Of a DNA stretch of 42,081 bases, positions 34,625 through 41,906 are shown piece by piece. A model generated the notes under the pieces. That model made no database searches and was not told where the DNA came from. It saw nothing but the letters and a program-made list of their open reading frames with translations. This DNA is from Peptostreptococcus anaerobius VPI 4330 = DSM 2949. GTDB taxonomy: Bacteria; Bacillota; Clostridia; Peptostreptococcales; Peptostreptococcaceae. The translations under genes and the position numbers were made by a program. The number at the start of each line of letters is the position of its first letter. Positions within the stretch are counted from its first letter, which is position 1. Location of the stretch: positions 1 to 42,081 of the forward strand of contig NZ_KB906621.1 of the NCBI RefSeq assembly GCF_000381525.1, given 5' to 3'.

Positions 34625-36184
34625 ATGTCAAAAACAGCTAAGGCTACCTTCGCCCTGATGGTAGTTACGATATTATCAAAGATACTAGGTCTCTTAAGAG
34701 AGTCGGTCTTAGCATCTGCTTATGGAACAGGAGTATATGCTGCTGCCTACACTACTGCAAATAGTATACCAATTGTATTATTTGCAATAATAGGGTCTTC
34801 GTTAGCGACTAGTTTGATACCCTTATACAGTAGGTTGTCTGTAGAGGATTCAGAAGAGAGAGCTATTGGATTTTTAAATACAGTAATTAATATAGTTATA
34901 ATAGTATCCATAGTGCTTTCAGTTATAGGAATAGTATTTGCAGGACCTTTGGTTAGGTTATTTGCACCAGGATTTAAGGGGCAGACCTATAACTTATGCG
35001 TGAATTATACTAGGATGCTTTTACCTAGTTTGGTCTTTGTAGGTCTTGCTAATGTTTATACAGCCTATCTGCAGGTTAAAAAGAGATTTGTTGCATCTGG
35101 AATAATAGGGATGCCTTACAGCCTTATAATCATAGGTTCAATAATAATAAGTATAAACACAAGTCCAAATGTTTTGGTATGGGGTACGCTTCTTGCTATT
35201 GCATCTAAAGCCTTGATCCAGTTGCCATTTCTTTACAAAGAGGGATATAAGTACTCTACAAGGGTAGACCTAAAAGATCCTATTATGAAGGATATGATGG
35301 TACTTATACTGCCAGTAGTAATAGGTGTTGGAGCCAATCAAATAAGCGCCATAGTTGACAAGGCTCTAGCTTCCTTGTTGGGTGCCAATGTTGTATCTTC
35401 ATTCGCCTATGCAACTAGGCTATATGAATTTGTCCAGGCCCTCTTCATAGCATCGATACTTGCTGTAATATTTCCTAAGTTGTCAAAGCTTGCTGTAAGT
35501 GACAAGATGGATAGCTTCATAACTAGTATGAAGCAGACTATAAATGTAGTACTGATAGCTCTTGTTCCAGTAGTTGCTGGTTGCATAGTTTTGGCCAAGC
35601 CAATAGTGGAGATACTTTTACAGAGAAAGGCATTCACTGCGAATGATACAGTGATGACCGCTACCATACTTATGATATATGTTACAGGTATTATAGCATT
35701 CTCTGTTAGGGATGTTATGTCAAGAGGATTCTATTCTATGGGGGACTCTAAGACACCTATGTTCAATGGTATAATAGCTATAACATTAAATATAATCCTA
35801 GACCTTGTCTTGATCAAGCCTCTTGGTTATACAGGACTTGCCCTTGCTACATCTATATCAGCCTATATAGCCCTAGTAGTATTTATAATGACAATGAAAA
35901 AAAGAGTTGAAAACTTTACTGTAAAGGACAATCTGATTGTATTTGCAAAGTGCCTTATAGCATCACTAATAATGTCACTTGTTGTCTATTTTATATACTA
36001 CACACTCGGAAATATATTAGTTGGCGGTTTTATGGTCAAACTAGTAAGACTTGCAGCTAGTGTTATGGTTGGAGTGGTAGTTTACATTGTAGTTATGTAT
36101 CTTTCGAAGGTTGAGGAGTTTATGATTTTATTTAATATGGTCAAAAATATAGGTAAAAATAAAATCAAAAAAGTAACAAATTAA
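34625..36184 (+). CDS. MurJ/MviN-family lipid-linked oligosaccharide flippase
   Basis: A 519-residue protein with about 14 hydrophobic helices. The N-terminus has KILGLLRESVLASAYGTG, the conserved Arg-containing cavity motif of MurJ, and the GANQISAIVDKALASLL segment marks the second half. MurJ flips lipid II; in C. difficile an MviN in the PSII locus is considered the PSII flippase. As the only flippase in this cluster, next to the polymerase and sugar genes, it more likely carries the polymer repeat than lipid II. AAAGGAG precedes the ATG; last gene of the polymer operon, with no terminator visible before the next promoter. Confidence 0.92.
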   Translation: MSKTAKATFALMVVTILSKILGLLRESVLASAYGTGVYAAAYTTANSIPIVLFAIIGSSLATSLIPLYSRLSVEDSEERAIGFLNTVINIVIIVSIVLSVIGIVFAGPLVRLFAPGFKGQTYNLCVNYTRMLLPSLVFVGLANVYTAYLQVKKRFVASGIIGMPYSLIIIGSIIISINTSPNVLVWGTLLAIASKALIQLPFLYKEGYKYSTRVDLKDPIMKDMMVLILPVVIGVGANQISAIVDKALASLLGANVVSSFAYATRLYEFVQALFIASILAVIFPKLSKLAVSDKMDSFITSMKQTINVVLIALVPVVAGCIVLAKPIVEILLQRKAFTANDTVMTATILMIYVTGIIAFSVRDVMSRGFYSMGDSKTPMFNGIIAITLNIILDLVLIKPLGYTGLALATSISAYIALVVFIMTMKKRVENFTVKDNLIVFAKCLIASLIMSLVVYFIYYTLGNILVGGFMVKLVRLAASVMVGVVVYIVVMYLSKVEEFMILFNMVKNIGKNKIKKVTN

Positions 36185-36225
36185 CCTGTAATTAAGTCTA
36201 AAAGTAACAAAATGTAATTTTTAAC

Positions 36226-36254
36226 TTGCATATGTTATTTTATTATGCTAAAAT
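36226..36254 (+). promoter_or_regulatory. Extended -10 promoter of the NlpC/P60 gene
   Basis: TTGCAT (36226-36231), 17-bp spacer, TGC-TAAAAT (36246-36254). The start falls near 36261, making the ATG at 36264 unsuitable; the next ATG, 36294, has AAAGGAGAG. A TAACA-aaa-TGTAA dyad lies at 36205-36217. Confidence 0.75.
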
Positions 36255-36293
36255 ATTACTTGTATGGCGATAACAATTGTAAAGGAGAGAACA

Positions 36294-37766
36294 ATGCAGT
36301 TAATTAAAAAAACTAATAAAAAGGTAATTGCTATAGCCTTGGCAGCTGTTATTGTATCATCTAGTCTACTATCATCTAGTATAGTGGCTGACGATTCAGT
36401 GATACAGACAGAACCAGTTGATACTATCAGCCTTGATGGTTCACAAAAAGAGGTTGTAGATTCCAATGTTAGTGACAAACAAATAGATGGACTTGTTAGC
36501 GAGGAGACTGCTGGCCAGGATGAAGGAAGTGTAATAAATGTGTCTTCATCAACTAGTCAGGTGTCTGAGCAAGCGGGACTTGAAATATCTGTTGATGAAA
36601 AAGCGGTAAAGACTTCATCTAATTCATTTACTGGTTTTGCCAAGGATGGTAATGGATGGCATTTTTATCTAAATAATGTGCAAAAAAAGGGATGGATAAA
36701 CTATAAAGGAAATAAATATTATGTTATAAACACATATGCATTGCCACAGAATATGTGGAGAAAAATCAATGGATATCTTTACTACTTTAATAAAGACGGT
36801 GTAATGATAAAAGACCAGAGGGTTAAGATCGATGGAGTTGAGTACCAGTTTGACAAAAATGGTCACAAGGTAAACTTGGACAATAGTAAAAAACTTGGTG
36901 ACGTTACTCCAGACCAGCAGGCCCTATATGACTTAGGAGCAAAGATACTAAAAGAAGAAGCATCAAATGTCAGAAATGGTATTATGAATGATGCCGGTAA
37001 GTGGTACAAGTATGTAAACAATGCCAGAACTAGGGGTTGGTACCAAGAAGGTAACAAGACTATATTCTTCCTGAATACCTTAAATAGGGCTGAAAATATG
37101 TGGAGAAAAATCCAAGGAAAGACATATTATTTCGAAGCTGATGGTAGAAGGGTTACTAATACAGTTAAGTATATAGACGGTAGGACTTACAAGTTTGGTA
37201 CAGACGGTGCCTTGGTTGAAAATGCAAACACATCACTTGTCAATTACAATGTAAGTGTAAGAGGCAAGGCAGATGAAAGTTCTGATATAGTTGGTAAGTT
37301 ACAAAAAGGTAATGGTGTAGAGATAATAGGAAAAAGTGGCTCATATGTAAAAGTCAGAACAGGCAATTCAAGCTTTGATGGTTGGGTTAGAAGTTCAGCA
37401 GTTGTAACTGAATCACAGGCTAAGTTAGATAGGGTAATAGCTGTTGCCAAGTCTAAGTTGGGAACAAGTTACGTTTGGGGAGCAACTGGACCTAATACTT
37501 TTGACTGTTCAGGACTAATGTTATATGCATTTAGAAATGGTGCAGGAATAACACTTCCTAGAGTATCTAAGCACCAGGCTACAGTCGGTACATATGTGAG
37601 TAGGCAGAACTTGAGACCTGGAGACCTTATATTCTGGGGTAGACCAGTACACCACGTTGCTATGTATATAGGAGATGGAAAGTACATTCATGCTCCATAC
37701 CCAGGAACTACAGTTCAGATAGCTAGGTTGGGTGCTTACACTACTGCAAGAAGAATAATAAATTAA
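36294..37766 (+). CDS. Secreted NlpC/P60 endopeptidase with cell-wall-binding repeats and SH3b domain
   Basis: A 490-residue protein. Signal peptide at about 1-33 (basic start, SSSLLSSSIVADD near the cleavage site). A Ser/Thr/Glu/Asp-rich stretch follows. Two blocks of Trp/Tyr-rich choline-binding-like wall repeats (about 110-190 and 230-310; GWHFYLNNVQKKGW, MWRKINGYLYYFNKDG) come next, then an SH3b domain (about 315-375) and an NlpC/P60 domain (about 378-490) with catalytic Cys405 (FDCSGL), His454 (HHVAMYIG) and His466 (IHAP). It cuts stem peptides in peptidoglycan. Unlike its neighbours it has no CWB2 repeats, so it docks to the wall by another route. It may be transcribed both from its own promoter and from the polymer operon. 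Confidence 0.93.
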   Translation: MQLIKKTNKKVIAIALAAVIVSSSLLSSSIVADDSVIQTEPVDTISLDGSQKEVVDSNVSDKQIDGLVSEETAGQDEGSVINVSSSTSQVSEQAGLEISVDEKAVKTSSNSFTGFAKDGNGWHFYLNNVQKKGWINYKGNKYYVINTYALPQNMWRKINGYLYYFNKDGVMIKDQRVKIDGVEYQFDKNGHKVNLDNSKKLGDVTPDQQALYDLGAKILKEEASNVRNGIMNDAGKWYKYVNNARTRGWYQEGNKTIFFLNTLNRAENMWRKIQGKTYYFEADGRRVTNTVKYIDGRTYKFGTDGALVENANTSLVNYNVSVRGKADESSDIVGKLQKGNGVEIIGKSGSYVKVRTGNSSFDGWVRSSAVVTESQAKLDRVIAVAKSKLGTSYVWGATGPNTFDCSGLMLYAFRNGAGITLPRVSKHQATVGTYVSRQNLRPGDLIFWGRPVHHVAMYIGDGKYIHAPYPGTTVQIARLGAYTTARRIIN

Positions 37767-37818
37767 TAAAAGACAAGTTGGTATAAGGATTTATACTACA
37801 AATCAGATGAGTAATTTT

Positions 37819-37899
37819 GAGGCGGACTAAGGGCCAAGATTTCTATCAGAGATATAAGCTATCTTTGGTATGATAGTTTCCCTTCCGCCTCTTTTTTTA
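37819..37899 (+). terminator. Large structured terminator after the NlpC/P60 gene
   Basis: GAGGCGGA...AGGG at 37819-37834 pairs with CCCTTCCGCCTC ending at 37891, with a small bulge, followed by a seven-base T run. The long loop holds a second hairpin, CTATCA-GAGATA with TATCTT..TGATAG. The rest of the gap to 38113 is AT-rich and holds only the next promoter and leader. Confidence 0.85.
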
Positions 37900-37988
37900 T
37901 AAAAGGAGTTAGAAATACTTATAGAAAAAAACTATTTAGAATATAGGATATTTACATAATAAGTTTTTGATTAATTGTTTTAATTGTA

Positions 37989-38017
37989 TTGATTTTATAA
38001 ATAATTGCTGATATTAT
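37989..38017 (+). promoter_or_regulatory. Extended -10 promoter of the Cwp19-like gene
   Basis: TTGATT (37989-37994), 17-bp spacer, TGA-TATTAT (38009-38017). The start near 38024 gives a leader of about 90 bases. Confidence 0.7.
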
Positions 38018-38085
38018 TATGGATAAGAAGTGAAATATAAATAATAAACTATAAAAACACAATTGAAACACACAAAGTATTCAAG

Positions 38086-38108
38086 CTCCTTTCTAAAATA
38101 AAAGGAGG
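38086..38108 (+). promoter_or_regulatory. Hairpin hiding the ribosome binding site of the Cwp19-like gene
   Basis: CTCCTTT (38086-38092) is the exact complement of AAAGGAG (38101-38107), with an eight-base A/T loop. AAAGGAGG is the Shine-Dalgarno of the ATG at 38114, so the stem would block initiation when formed. No T run follows, so this is not a terminator. Confidence 0.6.
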
Positions 38109-38113
38109 AAGAT

Positions 38114-40240
38114 ATGAGAAAAAATGTTTCAAGATTTTTGGGTCTATTCTTGGCTGTACTTATAGCCTTTGGACCACTAGTAGGAGCAAAGTCTAGTGCT
38201 CAGGAAGAGATGAGGGCAGCATGGGTGTCTACTGTATTTAACATAGACTGGCCATCTAAGTCTTCATATGGAAATGTAACTAGACAAAAGGATGAGTATA
38301 TTAGGCTTATAGACAATCTAAAGTCTACAGGCATCAATACTATAATTGTACAGGTCAGACCTGAATCAGATGCCATATATAAATCTAGTATAAATCCTTG
38401 GTCTAGATTTCTGACAGGGAGACAGGGACAGAACCCTGGCTATGACCCACTAGAATTTATAATTCAAGAATCACATAAGAGGGGGCTAAAAGTCCATGCC
38501 TGGTTTAACCCATACAGGGCGTCTATATATGATGACAAGTCCTCAACAGCAAGTACTAACGCAATTAAGAAACATCCAGACTGGACTATCCACTATGGTG
38601 GTAAATGGTATTATGATCCAGCTTTGCCGGATGTTACTAGATATATAGCAGATACTGTAGGAGAAGTAGTTAGAAATTATGATGTAGATGGTATACATTT
38701 TGATGATTATTTCTATCCAGGTCCAGCCTTTCCAGATGATGCTTCATACAGAAGATTTGGAAGAGGTATGAACAAGGGGAACTGGAGACGTAATAACGTA
38801 AACAATATGGTAAAAACAGTTAGAGATAGGATAAAATCTATCAAACCTGAAGTTGATTTTGGTATAAGTCCAGCAGGTATCTGGAAGAACAAGTCTTCTG
38901 ATTCAAATGGTTCAAACACAAGTGGTGGAGAATCTTATTACAAGCAACATTCAGATACTAGGTACTGGATTAAGAACAAGCTTGTAGACTACGTTGCTCC
39001 ACAGGTATATTGGAGGATTGGACATCCAAAGGCAGACTATGAGACTTTGGTCAGATGGTGGTCAGACCAAGTATCTGGTACAAATGTAAAATTATACATA
39101 GGTCAAGGTATATATAAGAGTGGCCAAAATGTATATGGTGGAGAAAATGTAGCTAGAGAAATAGGAAGACAGCTACAAATCAACTCTAAGTATCCAAATG
39201 TATCTGGAAGTATCTTCTTCTCAGCAAGGGATATAGTGAATAGTAAGCAGGTTTCTAATGACATAAGGTCATTTTATAATAATAGACAAAAGCCAAGAGA
39301 CCCTAATAACCGTCTACCATACCAAAATACAATGATGGGTAGGACTAGGGCAGATACGGCTATAAATATAAGTCAAAGGGGTTGGGCAAATGGCTCAAAG
39401 ACAGCCTTATTAGTAAATGGCCAAGAAGAGTTGACAGGAGTTGTATCTAGTCCGCTGGCAGCCTACAATAAGGCACCTATCCTACTGAAGTATAAGCACT
39501 TGAGTGTCAATACTATAAATGAATTAAAGAGATTAAATGTAGATAATATAATACTTGTAGGTTCAAACCAGTCATTTAGTCAAGAAGAGATAGATAAACT
39601 AGAAGCTAACCTAGCAAATGTAAGAATAGATAAGATATTCAAAGATGATATCAAAGACCTATCTCTAGAAATAGCCAAGACAATAAGACCTGAAGGCGTG
39701 TCAAGGGTATATATAGCAAGTCAGAAAGCCATGGTAGATGCCCTATCAATAGCACCAAAGGCGGGTAGGGAAAATAACCCTATACTTATAGCATCAGAAG
39801 ATGGAATAGGTAAGGAAAGTCTAGATTGGCTTAAAGAAAAAAATCCTGAGGATATATACTTTATAGGTGGTTCTAAAGTACTATCTGATAATGTGATATC
39901 ACAGGTAGAAGGAAGTCTAAATAGAGTCCTTGATAAAAACAGAATAGCAGGAAGTAATAGAATAGAGACTAACACAAAAGTGATTGATAAATTTTACGAA
40001 AATAAGTATTCTTTAAAGGCTTTCACAACAAGAAGTGATGCGCCTATAGATGCAATAACAGTGAGTGCTCTGGCCCAGAGGACAGATTCTCCAGTGATTT
40101 TGGTTGGTAACAGTGTGAGCCAGTATCAAAACGACGTATTGTATCCTAGAAGTGCCAGCCTAGTATATAGGGTTGGGGGTAAGATAAATAACTATGCTTA
40201 TAACAAGATATACAATTTACTTGGGGGTCTGATGAAGTAG
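38114..40240 (+). CDS. Cwp19-like peptidoglycan hydrolase: DUF187 glycosyl-hydrolase-like domain with CWB2 anchor
   Basis: A 708-residue secreted protein. Signal peptide at about 1-30 (cleavage near KSSAQEE). Residues ~30-375 are the DUF187/GHL10 TIM barrel (PF02638): EMRAAWVSTVFNIDWPS, GLKVHAWFNPYRAS, DGIHFDDY (192-199) and APQVYWRIG. Three CWB2 repeats fill about 405-708, the first beginning MMGRTRADTAINIS. Domain order and length match C. difficile Cwp19, a peptidoglycan lytic transglycosylase. It is anchored to the wall polymer made by the upstream cluster. Ribosome binding site AAAGGAGG lies in a hairpin; own promoter. Activity is inferred from Cwp19. Confidence 0.92.
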   Translation: MRKNVSRFLGLFLAVLIAFGPLVGAKSSAQEEMRAAWVSTVFNIDWPSKSSYGNVTRQKDEYIRLIDNLKSTGINTIIVQVRPESDAIYKSSINPWSRFLTGRQGQNPGYDPLEFIIQESHKRGLKVHAWFNPYRASIYDDKSSTASTNAIKKHPDWTIHYGGKWYYDPALPDVTRYIADTVGEVVRNYDVDGIHFDDYFYPGPAFPDDASYRRFGRGMNKGNWRRNNVNNMVKTVRDRIKSIKPEVDFGISPAGIWKNKSSDSNGSNTSGGESYYKQHSDTRYWIKNKLVDYVAPQVYWRIGHPKADYETLVRWWSDQVSGTNVKLYIGQGIYKSGQNVYGGENVAREIGRQLQINSKYPNVSGSIFFSARDIVNSKQVSNDIRSFYNNRQKPRDPNNRLPYQNTMMGRTRADTAINISQRGWANGSKTALLVNGQEELTGVVSSPLAAYNKAPILLKYKHLSVNTINELKRLNVDNIILVGSNQSFSQEEIDKLEANLANVRIDKIFKDDIKDLSLEIAKTIRPEGVSRVYIASQKAMVDALSIAPKAGRENNPILIASEDGIGKESLDWLKEKNPEDIYFIGGSKVLSDNVISQVEGSLNRVLDKNRIAGSNRIETNTKVIDKFYENKYSLKAFTTRSDAPIDAITVSALAQRTDSPVILVGNSVSQYQNDVLYPRSASLVYRVGGKINNYAYNKIYNLLGGLMK

Positions 40241-40263
40241 ACCTAAATAACAGTTTTACTATT

Positions 40264-40341
40264 ACACCCCCGTAAATTAGAATTTAGTTGGTTATCCTAT
40301 AAGGGATACTGATTAATATAAATTTATTAGGGGGTGTTTTT
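40264..40341 (+). promoter_or_regulatory. Long hairpin before the symporter gene: terminator and/or ribosome-binding-site block
   Basis: ACACCCCC (40264-40271) is exactly complementary to GGGGGTGT (40330-40337). Inside, TAAATT (40273-40278) pairs with AATTTA, and TTAGTTGGT-ATCC with GGATACTGATTAA, so nearly the whole stretch folds as one rod. The 3' arm is the Shine-Dalgarno of the symporter and is followed by TTTTAT, so the same structure could end the Cwp19-like transcript and also hide the start of the next gene. Confidence 0.6.
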
Positions 40342-40342
40342 A

Positions 40343-41680
40343 TTGTTAGAAATTGTAAAAGCCATAAATGGTATTTTATGGGGAATCGTGCTAGTTGTAG
40401 TGCTAGTAGGTTGTGGTATTATCTTTACATTTTATTTAAGAGGGATCCAGATTAGAAAGTTTGGCAAGGCTTTCAAGCAGGTATTTGGTGGCTTTACACT
40501 TAAGGGTGAAAAGGCGGGGGCAGAAGGTATGTCCTCATTCCAGTCTCTTGCAACTGCTATAGCTGCCCAGGTTGGTACAGGTAACCTAGCAGGTGCAGCT
40601 ACAGCTATAGTATCAGGAGGTCCAGGAGCTATATTCTGGATGTGGTTGAGTGCTTTCTTTGGTATGGCTACAATATTCTCAGAAGCAGTATTAGCCCAAT
40701 TGTTTAAGAAGGAAAAGGACGGAGAGGTCACAGGTGGTCCAGCCTATTATCTAAAGTATGGATTAAAGAGTGACTTTTTAGCCAAGTTTTTTGCGGTTAC
40801 AATCATTCTAGCTCTTGGCTTTATAGGTAATATGGTTCAGGCAAATTCAATAGGTTCTGCCTTTTCATCAGCCTTTAATATCAACCCTCTAATAGTCGGT
40901 ATATTACTTGCAATAGTTTCAGGTTTTGTATTTATAGGAGGTATATCAAGAATAGCATCACTAACAGAAAAACTAGTTCCTATTATGGCAGGTTTCTATG
41001 TTATAGGTGGTGTGATAATATTGGTATTAATGGGTTCAAATACACTAGATGCTATTAGGATGATATTTGTTGGAGCCTTCAATCCTAGTGCAGTCCTAGG
41101 CGGTGCAGCAGGTGTCATGGTAAAGGATGCTATCAGATATGGTGTTGCAAGAGGTCTATTTTCTAATGAAGCAGGTATGGGATCTACTCCTCATGCCCAT
41201 GCAGTTGCTAAGGTAGATAATCCGGTACATCAGGGTCTTGCCGCTATAGTAGGTGTCTTTATAGATACATTTATAGTCCTAAACATCACTGCCCTTGTAA
41301 TAATATCTACAGGAGCAAACCTATCAGGAGAAACTGGCATAGCAGTTACTCAAAAGGCCTTCGAAATAGGTTTTGGTCACTTTGGCCTGATATTCGTTGC
41401 AGTGTCATTACTATTCTTTGCTTTTTCAACTATTGTAGGATGGTATTTCTTTGCCGAAGCTAATATCAAGTTTTTGTTTGGTAGCAAGGGATTGACTCCA
41501 TTTAGAATTATAGTTTTAATATTTATAGTGATAGGTACAACTCAGAAGGTTGAGCTTGTATGGGAGCTTGCAGATATGTTCAATGGTATAATGGTTATAC
41601 CTAACGTAATAGGTCTTATAGGTCTTGCCAAAATGGTAAAATCAACTCTAGATAAGGCAGAGAAGAACAATCTGATATAG
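40343..41680 (+). CDS. Alanine/glycine:cation symporter family (AGCS) transporter
   Basis: A 445-residue protein with about ten to eleven hydrophobic helices. GMSSFQSLATAIAAQVGTGNLAGAATAIVSGGPGA is the family signature; only its core, AAQVGTGNLAGAA, is needed. RGLFSNEAGMGSTPHAHA is the second landmark. It imports alanine, glycine or a similar amino acid with Na+ or H+. The start is taken as TTG at 40343: AGGGGGTG (40329-40336) lies six bases upstream and the protein then begins MLEIVKAINGILWG, as in relatives; the in-frame GTG at 40334 is inside that ribosome binding site. The substrate cannot be read from sequence. Confidence 0.92.
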   Translation: MLEIVKAINGILWGIVLVVVLVGCGIIFTFYLRGIQIRKFGKAFKQVFGGFTLKGEKAGAEGMSSFQSLATAIAAQVGTGNLAGAATAIVSGGPGAIFWMWLSAFFGMATIFSEAVLAQLFKKEKDGEVTGGPAYYLKYGLKSDFLAKFFAVTIILALGFIGNMVQANSIGSAFSSAFNINPLIVGILLAIVSGFVFIGGISRIASLTEKLVPIMAGFYVIGGVIILVLMGSNTLDAIRMIFVGAFNPSAVLGGAAGVMVKDAIRYGVARGLFSNEAGMGSTPHAHAVAKVDNPVHQGLAAIVGVFIDTFIVLNITALVIISTGANLSGETGIAVTQKAFEIGFGHFGLIFVAVSLLFFAFSTIVGWYFFAEANIKFLFGSKGLTPFRIIVLIFIVIGTTQKVELVWELADMFNGIMVIPNVIGLIGLAKMVKSTLDKAEKNNLI

Positions 41681-41719
41681 CGCTTAGTTAGCAGTTTTCT
41701 ACTAATTTTATATACCTTA

Positions 41720-41752
41720 AAATTGGGCAGACCCTTTGGTCTGCCCAATTTA
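41720..41752. terminator. Perfect terminator after the symporter gene
   Basis: AAATTGGGCAGACC (41720-41733) pairs with 41738-41751 around CTTT. A-rich and T-rich flanks allow use on both strands. Confidence 0.88.
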
Positions 41753-41803
41753 ATTATAGGGACGTGTCCCTGTTGAGCTCGCAAAGCGTGCGAAACAATA
41801 AAC

Positions 41804-41820
41804 CACCCGCTATGCGGGTG
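41804..41820. repeat. Left-end hairpin of the IS200-type element
   Basis: Perfect 7-bp stem CACCCGC/GCGGGTG with a TAT loop, about 85 bases before the transposase start. Such hairpins are bound by TnpA as single-stranded DNA. Confidence 0.75.
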
Positions 41821-41840
41821 CGCGACAGATGTTATACAAA

Positions 41841-41906
41841 AAAATCACCATTCCATAGTATAATTGAATTGTTCAAGCTCAATAATACGAATAGGAAGGT
41901 GATTTT
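41841..41906 (+). promoter_or_regulatory. Inverted repeat hiding the tnpA ribosome binding site
   Basis: AAAATCACC-A-TTCC (41841-41854) pairs with GGAAGGTGATTTT (41894-41906) with one bulged base. The right arm contains the Shine-Dalgarno AAGGTG (41896-41901). Blocking of tnpA translation by a leader stem-loop is known for IS200. Confidence 0.7.

Noticed and set aside
40241-40342. Glycine or glutamine riboswitch before the amino-acid symporter
   Set aside because: The gap is too short for a glycine aptamer and the rod-like fold shows no matching conserved core.
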